In this document: positions 33,124 through 40,480 of the stretch, piece by piece
Position numbering within the stretch: the stretch's first letter is position 1
Layout of the letters: the number at the start of each line of letters is the position of its first letter
NCBI GenBank assembly: GCA_045536025.1
Contig: JAZSMT010000023.1
Location: forward strand, 1-44,407
Length of the DNA: 44,407 nucleotides
Origin: HGM11412 sp045536025
Lineage (GTDB): Bacteria; Bacillota; Clostridia; Christensenellales; Borkfalkiaceae
Direction of reading: 5' to 3'
The notes under the pieces: model-generated
The model's input: the letters and a program-made list of their open reading frames with translations, nothing else
Told to the model about the DNA's origin: nothing
The model's database searches: none
Position numbers and translations under genes: made by a program

Positions 33124-34185
33124 ATGGAAATTAAAATCGTTAAAACGCAAAACAAAAAAGTAAAACCCGATGCAAGCAATTTAGGCTTTGGTAAATACTT
33201 TACCGACCACATGGCTATGATTACTTGGACGCAAGAAAAGGGCTGGCACAACGCAAGAATAGTTCCGTTTGAAAACTTATCTATTCACCCTGCAAGCACC
33301 GTACTTCACTACGGCGCGGAAATCTTTGAGGGTTTAAAAGCGTACAGAAGAAAAGACGGTGGCGTTCAAATGTTTAGACCTATGGAAAATATTAAACGCC
33401 TTAACCGTTCAGCTGAAAGACTTTGCCTTCCTACTATCGACGAAGATATCGCATTTGAGCTACTTACCAAGTTTGTTGAGATTGAGCAAGAGTGGACTCC
33501 TTATAACGAAGGCACTTCCCTTTATTTAAGACCGTTTATGTTTGGTAACGACGAAACGCTTGGCGTTCACTCCGTTCATAACGCTGAATTTATAATTATC
33601 GCTTCGCCCGTTGGCAGTTACTATAAAGAGGGCATCAACCCCGTTAAAATTATGATAGAGAGCGAGGACGTTAGAGCCGTTCGCGGTGGCACGGGTTACG
33701 CTAAATGCGGTGGTAACTACGCCGCATCTACTAGAGCTGGCAAGCGCGCGGAAGACAAGGGCTACTCTCAAGTTTTATGGCTTGACGGCGTTGAAAGAAA
33801 GTATATCGAAGAAGTTGGCGCAATGAACGTTATGTTCAAAATTAACGGCACTATCGTTACGCCGATGTTATCTGGCTCAATTCTCCCCGGCATCACTCGT
33901 ATGAGCTGTATTGAGGTTTTAAAATCTAAAGGCTACAAGGTTGAAGAACGTCTTTTATCGGTTGACGAACTCGTTTCCGCTATGAAAGACGGTACGCTTG
34001 AAGAAGCTTTCGGTTGCGGTACGGCAGCAGTTATCTCACCTATTGGCGAGCTTATGTACGACGGTGTTAAATACACCGTAAACGGTGGCAAAATAGGTGA
34101 AACAACTCAAATGCTTTACGACACCTTAACTGGTATTCAGTGGGGTAAGGTTGAGGATACTTTCGGCTGGACTTACAAAATATAA
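33124..34185 (+). CDS. ilvE: Branched-chain amino acid aminotransferase
   Basis: 353 residues from the ATG at 33124. Fold-type IV PLP enzyme of the larger BCAT type: LHYGAEIFEGLKAYRRKDG, RSAERLCLP, YLRPFMFG, the PLP lysine in GTGYAKCGGNYAAS, QVLWLDGVERKYIEEVGAMNV and the phosphate-binding GCGTAAVISPIG. It interconverts Ile, Val, Leu with their 2-oxoacids and closes the predicted route from acyl-CoA to amino acid. Last gene of the vor operon. Confidence 0.95.
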   Translation: MEIKIVKTQNKKVKPDASNLGFGKYFTDHMAMITWTQEKGWHNARIVPFENLSIHPASTVLHYGAEIFEGLKAYRRKDGGVQMFRPMENIKRLNRSAERLCLPTIDEDIAFELLTKFVEIEQEWTPYNEGTSLYLRPFMFGNDETLGVHSVHNAEFIIIASPVGSYYKEGINPVKIMIESEDVRAVRGGTGYAKCGGNYAASTRAGKRAEDKGYSQVLWLDGVERKYIEEVGAMNVMFKINGTIVTPMLSGSILPGITRMSCIEVLKSKGYKVEERLLSVDELVSAMKDGTLEEAFGCGTAAVISPIGELMYDGVKYTVNGGKIGETTQMLYDTLTGIQWGKVEDTFGWTYKI

Positions 34186-34352
34186 GCGTCTATTTCGGGC
34201 GTTATACATCGTTCTGCTCCGTTTTGCTCACTCGTGTACAACAAGTACATCTCCTATCGCAAATCACTCGCACGCCTTGTCTAACACCCAAACTAGCCAC
34301 TTATAGGGCGTTATTATTAGCCTCGCCTAACTTGTTTCTAACGCCTTAAATA
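34184..34352. repeat. Intergenic structured repeat, family A copy 6
   Basis: Starts on the ilvE stop. Its first part (AAGCGTCTATTTCGGGCGTT) parallels copy 1. The right end carries GCCTCGCCTAACTTG and TAACGCCTTAA, complementary to AGGGCGTTA within the element. No GACC/GGTC hairpin here. Confidence 0.6.
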
Positions 34353-34378
34353 TCGCTTTGTATAAGCAAACAATAATT

Positions 34379-34416
34379 AAAAACACCTTGTAGTGAAAAC
34401 CTACAAGGTGTTTTTT
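34379..34416. terminator. Bidirectional terminator
   Basis: A 13-bp stem (AAACACCTTGTAG, 34381-34393, with CTACAAGGTGTTT, 34401-34413) and T/A runs on both sides; between ilvE and a convergent regulator gene. Confidence 0.9.
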
Positions 34417-34420
34417 GTTG

Positions 34421-34633
34421 CTATTTTTTAAGCCCTAAAATTTCGTCGGCAGAAACGTCTAAAACCTCGCATAAGTTTGCAAACGTGTCAATAGCAGGGT
34501 ATTTATCTTGCCTTAAATATTTGCTTACTGTTGACGGATTTATTCCTAACTTTTCAGCAATTTCTCTTTGAGATAAATTGCTGTTTTTAATTTCCTCACG
34601 CAATCGTTTTTGAATATCTTTAATGGCTATCAT
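34421..34633 (-). CDS. Small XRE-family regulator
   Basis: 70 residues from the ATG at 34633. The HTH is LSQREIAEKLGINPSTVSKYLR, near full length for a minimal Cro/CI-type repressor (family size about 65-75). A TTG 6 codons upstream is in the -10 region. No SD; the promoter geometry implies a leaderless message. Target unknown. Confidence 0.85.
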   Translation of the reverse strand: MIAIKDIQKRLREEIKNSNLSQREIAEKLGINPSTVSKYLRQDKYPAIDTFANLCEVLDVSADEILGLKK

Positions 34634-34639
34634 ACTCAA

Positions 34640-34668
34640 ATAATAGCACAACGTACAATTTTTGTCAA
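34640..34668 (-). promoter_or_regulatory. Promoter giving a probable leaderless XRE mRNA
   Basis: Minus strand: TTGACA (34668-34663), 17 nt, TATTAT (34645-34640), then only 6 nt to the ATG at 34633. Confidence 0.75.
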
Positions 34669-34717
34669 ATTTAATTATAAAATAAACTTATAGTCGCTTT
34701 GGCTATAGGTTTGGTAT

Positions 34718-34927
34718 TTAATCTATTGAAAATAGTTCGTTCGGGGTAATGTTATATAATTTACACAAGTCTAAAATTTGAGTGTAATTAAGCTCGAACA
34801 CGCCGTTTTCAAATCGGCTGTATTGCTGTTGCGTCATATTAAATTTTTCGGCAACTTGTTTTTGTGTAAAGCCCGCATCTTTTCTTGCTTGCTTTAAATT
34901 TGCGCCGATTTTCTCTGAAACTCTCAT
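34718..34927 (-). CDS. Small XRE-family regulator
   Basis: 69 residues. HTH: FTQKQVAEKFNMTQQQYSRFE. The start ATG at 34927 has no SD. It is divergent from a broken gene at 35005, with paired operator-like half-sites between them, which suggests it controls that promoter and itself. Confidence 0.85.
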   Translation of the reverse strand: MRVSEKIGANLKQARKDAGFTQKQVAEKFNMTQQQYSRFENGVFELNYTQILDLCKLYNITPNELFSID

Positions 34928-34947
34928 ATATCAAACTTATCACAAAT

Positions 34948-34989
34948 TGATGTAATTATGTTGACATACATCACTAAAAGATGTAATAT
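34948..34989 (+). promoter_or_regulatory. Promoter with overlapping operator-like inverted repeat
   Basis: Promoter TTGACA (34961-34966), 17 nt, TAATAT (34984-34989). Half-sites TGATGTA (34948-34954) and TACATCA (34967-34973) form an inverted repeat flanking the -35 box, and a third direct half-site AGATGTAAT runs into the -10 box. A repressor bound here would block the promoter. Confidence 0.65.
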
Positions 34990-35004
34990 TTAGTAGGGTG
35001 AAAT

Positions 35005-35375
35005 ATGAATAATATTAGAAAGAAAAAGTTAATTGACTACTTATATCCAACTACAGAGATAGCGGAATTTATGTTTTATGATTTTTACGTTGAGCTTAGG
35101 TTTGTTTTAGTGTTGAAAATAAAAAAGAAAGCGTGCGTAAATTTAATTTAGAAAAGGCTAAGGGTATTTTAAGCGAGTTTATTGACGGCAGTTTAAAATA
35201 TAAAAACAAATTAGATAAGTTATACCACCGTAAAATAGATAATAGCTTTATTGAAGAGGTGTTGTGGGGATACGTTTTATTTATCACTAATAATATAAAT
35301 CGTGGCACGGGTGCAGACGTGTTTAGAGATAGTAGAAGTATTTGTTATAATTTAACGTCGATTTTAGACTTATAA
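35005..35375 (+). pseudogene. Frameshifted small gene downstream of the XRE operator
   Basis: The first frame from ATG 35005 gives MNNIRKKKLIDYLYPTTEIA and about 28 more residues before a stop. A second frame resumes around 35100 and runs to 35375 (SVRKFNLEKAKGILSEFIDG, FIEEVLWGYVLFITNNINRG). Joined by one frameshift near 35,097 they make a plausible ~123-residue protein. Promoter and start context are good, so the break seems recent, or is a sequencing error. Family not recognised; position suggests a small regulator-linked (toxin-antitoxin or phage-like) module. Confidence 0.5.
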
Positions 35376-35412
35376 TCAATTTTAAAAAAATTGCTACTGA
35401 GTTGAAAAATGA

Positions 35413-35441
35413 TTGACAAGATTTAAAAGTATTGATATAAT
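35413..35441 (+). promoter_or_regulatory. Promoter of T-box unit 3
   Basis: Consensus TTGACA (35413-35418), 17 nt, TATAAT (35436-35441). Confidence 0.88.
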
Positions 35442-35461
35442 TATTTCAATATTTTTATAAA

Positions 35462-35724
35462 TGCAGTGATGGAATTATTGAAAATTCGTTAGTCGCTTAC
35501 AGAGAGTTGGCGGTGGGTGCAAGTCAATAGGGCTGAGTTTTCAAGCCTCGTTCCGGAGCAGGGTTTTTGAACTAACAGTAGGAAACCTCGGCTTGCCCCG
35601 TTACCAAGGCATAAAGTTTGTTAGAACTTGACTGAGCCTGATTTTATAGTCAGGGAAATAGGGTGGTACCACGATAGTAAAATAATCGTCCCTAGATTTG
35701 TTTTACACAAATCTAGGGTTTTTT
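35462..35724 (+). promoter_or_regulatory. T-box riboswitch 3, apparent leucine specifier (CTC)
   Basis: Stem I begins GTGATGGAA; CAGAGAG with GGTGGGTGC apical region; 3' side TTCCGGAGC; T-box GGGTGGTACCACG (35661-35673); terminator CCCTAGATTTG/CAAATCTAGGG with T run (35690-35724). By the same spacing used for the other two leaders the specifier is CTC at 35547-35549, i.e. leucine, which agrees with the LeuA-like gene behind it. Confidence 0.9.
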
Positions 35725-35788
35725 ATATTAAAAAACCAAAATTAACATCTATTAACATCTATATTAAATATATAAAGGAGTTTTCAAA

Positions 35789-37174
35789 ATGAAGAAAATC
35801 GAAATTGTAGACGTTACACTTAAAAAACTTAGTGAGGAACGCGAGGTTTCTTTGCTTTTTCGTGAAAAATTAGCAATTGCCGTTAATGCGGAACAGCTTG
35901 GTGCTGACGTTATTGAACTACCTTCGGTTAAAAATTACCGTGAAGACGCTATCATATATAAATCTATTGCTCAAAACGTGCAAAATGCAATTTTATCTAT
36001 CCCCGTTGGTTTTTCTAAAGAGGGCGTTTTATCCGCGTGGGAGTGTATTAAATACGCTAAAAAGCCTCGCCTTCAAGTGGAGCTTCCCGTATCTACTATT
36101 CAAATGGAATACACCTATCACGTTAAGCAAGAAAAAATGCTTAATAAAATAGTTGAGCTTGTTAAAGAGGCTAAAGTTTATTGCAGTGACGTTGAGTTTT
36201 CCGCGCTTGACGCAACGAGAGCAAGTGAGGACTTTTTGTTAACTGCCGTAAAAGAGGCTGAAAAGGCTGGTGCAACTAGCGTTAGCATTTGTGATAATTC
36301 GGGAACGTCTATGCCCGAAGAGGTTGCCTCGTTAGTAGAAAAGGTAAAATCAGCCGTTTCCGTTCCCGTATACGTTCAAGTATCTAACCGTATCAATATG
36401 GGCGTAGCCTCGGCAATTGCATCCATTAAAAAAGGTGCTTGCGGATTAAAGTGCGCAATGATTGGCAAAGGCGTTTTATTAGCAGGCGAAATTTCAGACG
36501 CGATGGACGTTTGCGGTGCAAGCGTTAACGCTCAAATTGAACTTAAAAACACTAAAATTCACGCAAGCATTGACGAAATGCTTTCAAAAATCAACCACAA
36601 AGCATACGAAGATAGTAGCGTTGAAGAAAGTAAAAAGATTTTACTTGACGAAGGGTCTTCCTTAGCTGACGTTATGAGTTCAGCGGTGGCGTTGGGCTAC
36701 GACCTTTCAGAGTCCGATTGCGGTAACGTTTACAAGGCGCTTATAAGAGTTTGTGAAAAGAGAGGAACGGTAGGCGCAAAAGAGCTTGAAGCACTTATTG
36801 CAAGTAACGCTATGCAAGCGCCGTCAACCTATCATTTTGAAAGTTATACGACGACTAGTAGCAACGTTTCAAAGTCGATGTCGCAAGTGACGTTAAAGGT
36901 GGGCGATGAAATTATTTGCGGCGTTTCAGCAGGCGACGGACCTATAGACTCAGCTTTTCGCGCTATTGAACAATGTATCGGTCACCACTACGAGCTTGAC
37001 GATTTTCAAGTTCAATCGGTTACCGAGGGTAAAGAAGCACTTGGCTCTGCGCTCGTAAAACTTAGAAACAACGGCAAGCTTTATTCGGGAAACGGCACGT
37101 CAACCGATATCGTTGGGGCAAGCATAAGGGCGTATATTAACGCTATCAATAAAATCGTAGCCGAGGAGGCTTAA
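35789..37174 (+). CDS. LeuA-like pseudoenzyme with intact leucine-binding regulatory domain
   Basis: 461 residues, homologous over its length to 2-isopropylmalate synthase: HMGL-type TIM barrel (about 1-270; DVEFSALDATRASEDFL, NSGTSMPEEVASLVEKVKS) and the C-terminal LeuA allosteric/dimer domain (about 345-461; GDGPIDSAFRAIEQCIG, GNGTSTDIVGASIRAYINA). The catalytic set is gone: TLRDGEQ reads TLKKLSEE (K12, K13), the metal-binding HxHND reads QVSNR (Q197, S199), and the GERAGN signature reads KGVLLAG. It cannot be a normal synthase. Under a leucine T-box and coupled to an acyl-CoA ligase gene, it may be a leucine-sensing subunit; that is inference. Confidence 0.82.
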   Translation: MKKIEIVDVTLKKLSEEREVSLLFREKLAIAVNAEQLGADVIELPSVKNYREDAIIYKSIAQNVQNAILSIPVGFSKEGVLSAWECIKYAKKPRLQVELPVSTIQMEYTYHVKQEKMLNKIVELVKEAKVYCSDVEFSALDATRASEDFLLTAVKEAEKAGATSVSICDNSGTSMPEEVASLVEKVKSAVSVPVYVQVSNRINMGVASAIASIKKGACGLKCAMIGKGVLLAGEISDAMDVCGASVNAQIELKNTKIHASIDEMLSKINHKAYEDSSVEESKKILLDEGSSLADVMSSAVALGYDLSESDCGNVYKALIRVCEKRGTVGAKELEALIASNAMQAPSTYHFESYTTTSSNVSKSMSQVTLKVGDEIICGVSAGDGPIDSAFRAIEQCIGHHYELDDFQVQSVTEGKEALGSALVKLRNNGKLYSGNGTSTDIVGASIRAYINAINKIVAEEA

Positions 37175-37175
37175 T

Positions 37176-39635
37176 ATGAAAATTGTATTTTCAACAAAGA
37201 ACGTCAGTCGTTCATCATTTCTCGACACTTGCCGTTACGCTTACGACTACGGCTTTGAGGGATTTGAAATTTACGACGCGATAAAAGAGAGAAACGACCA
37301 TTACGACAGTATTTTAAGGCGCGACCGCATTGCCGATTCAAAGAGAAAGCTTGTAAACAGAGGGCTTTCGGTTTCGGCGCTTAGAATGCCTAACGCCATT
37401 GAAAGTGATGAAACGACTGCTACAGCGGTTGAAAAATACGTTGAAATGGCATCGTTATCCGGCGTTTCTAACGTTATAGTTCACGTTGAAGAAAAAACCT
37501 CTTTTGACGTGTTAGACGAAAAGCTTTCAAGCGCAGTAAAAAAGGCTGAGAAATTAGACGTTAACATTTTATTTGAAACGGTAGGATATCTTTGCCATAC
37601 CGAAAACGTAATAGAGATAATAAATCATTTTTCTTCGGCTGTAATCGGCGTTTCTTGGAACGTTAGAGGAACGTATTTTACCGCGCAAGAATCGGCTGAA
37701 GTAACTATAAAGACGTTGGGCGCGTACATAAAATACGTTCGACTTGGAGATATGAAAGACGGTAAAACCGTTTTAATAGGCGAGGGCGACCTTGAAGTAG
37801 AAAAGCTTATAAACGCACTTTCATCGCTTAATTACGACGGGTTTATTTGCGTTGCTTGGAACGATGAAATTAACGACGCCGATATCGTTTTAACCCATTT
37901 TGCCAACTATATAGCTTCGCTTAACCGCGAAAAAGTGGCAACCGCTGGCGAATATTTTAATAGGGCAAAAACAGGTACTTACGTTTGGAAAAAATACGAG
38001 GTTATAGACGCTACTTTTTCTAAAGTGTTAGATACTATGGTTGAAAACTATCCCGACCAATACGCCTTTAAATATCCTACCTTAGATTATACGAGAACTT
38101 ACGCGCAATTCCGTCGCGACGTAGACGAGTGCGCTGCCGCGCTTATCTCGTTAGGCGTAAAAGCTGGCGATCACGTTGCCGTTTGGGCAACTAACGTTCC
38201 CGAGTGGTTTATAACCTTTTGGGCTACCACTAAAATCGGCGCTGTACTCGTTACCGTAAACACTGCTTATAAAATTCACGAAATAGAATATCTATTAAGG
38301 CAGTCTGACACGCATACTCTTATTACGATAGAGTATTGCAAGGATATCAACTATAAAGAAATCATCAGCGAGCTTTGCCCCGAACTTAAAACGCTTGAGC
38401 CGGGTAAACCGTTATATTCTAAAAATCTTCCCTTCCTTAGAAACGTTATAACGGTAGGGTTTTCAATGGACGGTTGCTTAACCTTTGAACAAATGCTTGA
38501 CCGCGCATCGCTTGTTCCTCAAGAAGAGGTTAGAAGGCGCGCCTCGCTCGTAAAGCCCGACGACGTATGCAATATGCAATACACGTCAGGAACTACGGGC
38601 TTTCCCAAAGGCGTTATGCTTACCCATAGAAATATTGTAAACAACGGTAAAACTATCGGCGACAGAATGGATTTATCTACTGCAGACCGCATGATGATTC
38701 AAGTGCCTATGTTCCACTGCTTTGGCATGGTGCTTTCAATGACGTCTATGATGACTCACGGCGGAACGCTTTGCCCGATACCGTATTTTTCGCCCAAATC
38801 GTCGCTTGCGTGCATAAACGACGAGCATATCACTTGCTTTAACGGCGTTCCCACTATGTTTATAGCAATGTTCAACCACCCCGACTTTGCAAAGACCGAT
38901 TTCTCGTATATGAGAACGGGTATTATGGCAGGGGCTAACTGTCCGCCCGACTTAATGAGGAGAGCATCGGTTGAAATGAATATGCGTGAAATCATATCGG
39001 TTTACGGTCAAACGGAAGCGTCGCCAGGTTGCACTATGGGTGAGGTTAACGAGGATTTAGACCATAGAGTAGAAACGGTTGGTAGTGCCTTCCCCGGCGT
39101 TGAGTGTAAAATTATAGATCCTGAAACGGGGAAAGAGCTTCCAGACGGCGAAAGCGGTGAATTCGTTGCGCGTGGCTTTAATATTATGAAAGGATATTAT
39201 AAAATGCCAGAGGCAACTGCTCAAGCAATCGATAAAGACGGGTGGCTTCACTCCGGCGATATTTGCATGAGAACGGCTGACGGTTATTATAAGGTTACCG
39301 GCCGTCTTAAAGATATGATTATTCGCGGTGGTGAAAACTTATATCCTCGCGAGATTGAGGAGTTTTATTTAACTAATTCCAAAGTTCGCGATATTCAAGT
39401 GGTTGGCGTTCCCGATGAAAAATACGGCGAAGAGTGTTGCGCTTGGGTTATTCTTCATAAAGGCGAAACGTCAAGCGAAGCCGAAATGAAAGAATTTGGC
39501 AACGCATCTATTGCAAGACACAAAGTTCCAAAGTATTTTATGTTTGTAGAAGAGTTCCCGATGAACGCGGCTGGTAAGATACTTAAGTATAAAATGAGAG
39601 AGGAGTCGGCAGAAAAATTAGGGCTTAAAAAATAA
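37176..39635 (+). CDS. TIM barrel (sugar-phosphate isomerase-like) fused to AMP-forming acyl-CoA ligase
   Basis: 819 residues. The N-terminal ~260 form an AP-endonuclease-2/xylose-isomerase-like barrel (FEIYDAIKER, NVIVHVEEK, ILFETVGY, YVRLGDMKDG, GEGDLEVEKLINAL), but positions where this fold has metal ligands are altered (GVSWNVRGT for the usual GxxWDxxH; R for H in VRLGD). Residues about 275-819 are an acyl-CoA ligase: MQYTSGTTGFPKGVMLTHRN, YGQTEASPG, SGDICMRTADGYYKVTGR, KDMIIRGGENLYPREIEEF and the catalytic lysine in NAAGKILKYKM. It belongs to the FadD-like branch, not the MACS branch. One nucleotide after the LeuA-like gene. Predicted substrate isovalerate or another leucine-skeleton acid. 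Confidence 0.85.
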   Translation: MKIVFSTKNVSRSSFLDTCRYAYDYGFEGFEIYDAIKERNDHYDSILRRDRIADSKRKLVNRGLSVSALRMPNAIESDETTATAVEKYVEMASLSGVSNVIVHVEEKTSFDVLDEKLSSAVKKAEKLDVNILFETVGYLCHTENVIEIINHFSSAVIGVSWNVRGTYFTAQESAEVTIKTLGAYIKYVRLGDMKDGKTVLIGEGDLEVEKLINALSSLNYDGFICVAWNDEINDADIVLTHFANYIASLNREKVATAGEYFNRAKTGTYVWKKYEVIDATFSKVLDTMVENYPDQYAFKYPTLDYTRTYAQFRRDVDECAAALISLGVKAGDHVAVWATNVPEWFITFWATTKIGAVLVTVNTAYKIHEIEYLLRQSDTHTLITIEYCKDINYKEIISELCPELKTLEPGKPLYSKNLPFLRNVITVGFSMDGCLTFEQMLDRASLVPQEEVRRRASLVKPDDVCNMQYTSGTTGFPKGVMLTHRNIVNNGKTIGDRMDLSTADRMMIQVPMFHCFGMVLSMTSMMTHGGTLCPIPYFSPKSSLACINDEHITCFNGVPTMFIAMFNHPDFAKTDFSYMRTGIMAGANCPPDLMRRASVEMNMREIISVYGQTEASPGCTMGEVNEDLDHRVETVGSAFPGVECKIIDPETGKELPDGESGEFVARGFNIMKGYYKMPEATAQAIDKDGWLHSGDICMRTADGYYKVTGRLKDMIIRGGENLYPREIEEFYLTNSKVRDIQVVGVPDEKYGEECCAWVILHKGETSSEAEMKEFGNASIARHKVPKYFMFVEEFPMNAAGKILKYKMREESAEKLGLKK

Positions 39636-39636
39636 T

Positions 39637-40443
39637 ATGGTTAACGGATACGAAATTATAGACGCACATTGTCATATATACCCCGACAAAATCGCCGAAC
39701 GCGCCGTGCACGGAACGGATACCTTCTACGATATAGTATCTAAGCACAAAGGCACTTTTTCAGATTTAGTAAGTCAAAAAGAAAGTAGTGGTATAGATAA
39801 ATTCGTCGTTCAATCGGTGGCAACAACGCCTCACCAAGTTAAAAGCATAAACGAGTTCGTAGCGCGAGAAATCAACCTATACGGCGATTTTCTTATAGGT
39901 CTTGGCACTTTACACCAAGATAGCACTACGATGAAAGAGGACGTTTTGCACCTTAAAGAGTTGGGGCTTAAGGGCGTTAAGCTTCACCCCGATATTCAGA
40001 ATTTTAAAATTGACGAGGAACGTTATTTTCAAATTTACGAGCTTTGTGAAAAGCATAATCTCCCAATACTTATGCATACTGGCGATTTTAGATACGATAA
40101 CTCTAACCCCAACCGCCTAATACCCGTGCTTGAAACGTTTAAAAACCTTACGATTATCGGCGCGCATTTTGGTGGCTGGTCAATATACGAGGACGCTAGC
40201 AAAAAGCTTTATAGTTACGAAAACTTATACGTCGACTGTTCTTCTGCATTTTATTCGCTTGATAAAAAAACGGCAAAAGAAATTATCCGCCGATACGGGG
40301 CGGACAAGGTGTTGTTTGGCTCGGACTATCCTATGTGGGACGCAGGCGAGGAACTTAATTACTTTTTTTCGCTCAATCTATCCGAGGAAGAAAAGGCGAA
40401 AATTCTTTCAAAAAATCTTAAAAAGTTACTTAAAATAAACTAA
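39637..40443 (+). CDS. Amidohydrolase-family TIM-barrel hydrolase/decarboxylase (COG2159 type)
   Basis: 268 residues. Metal motif HCH in IDAHCHIYPDKIAER, then GVKLHPDIQNF, ILMHTGDF, IIGAHFGGWS and the terminal ligand in LFGSDYPMWD: a complete site. Members hydrolyse or decarboxylate carboxylic acids (ACMSD-like). Third gene of the leucine T-box operon, one nucleotide after the ligase. The substrate is unknown. Confidence 0.85.
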   Translation: MVNGYEIIDAHCHIYPDKIAERAVHGTDTFYDIVSKHKGTFSDLVSQKESSGIDKFVVQSVATTPHQVKSINEFVAREINLYGDFLIGLGTLHQDSTTMKEDVLHLKELGLKGVKLHPDIQNFKIDEERYFQIYELCEKHNLPILMHTGDFRYDNSNPNRLIPVLETFKNLTIIGAHFGGWSIYEDASKKLYSYENLYVDCSSAFYSLDKKTAKEIIRRYGADKVLFGSDYPMWDAGEELNYFFSLNLSEEEKAKILSKNLKKLLKIN

Positions 40444-40450
40444 TAAACTA

Positions 40451-40480
40451 AAAAAACACTTGCTTAGGCAAGTGTTTTTA
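40451..40480. terminator. Bidirectional terminator of the leucine T-box operon
   Basis: A 12-bp stem (AAAAACACTTGC with GCAAGTGTTTTT), 4-nt loop, flanked by A and T runs; convergent genes on both sides. Confidence 0.92.

Noticed and set aside
23857..34185. Locus as a catabolic pathway that ferments branched-chain amino acids with ATP gain
   Set aside because: The enzymes are reversible, but AMP-forming synthetases plus T-boxes that switch on at amino-acid shortage argue for the biosynthetic direction. Not excluded for vor and ilvE alone.
35540..35560. Other readings of the third T-box specifier (GCC or TCG one base off)
   Set aside because: Only CTC keeps the same spacing to the GAG turn as in the other two leaders and in the GlyQS leader; still a hand alignment.
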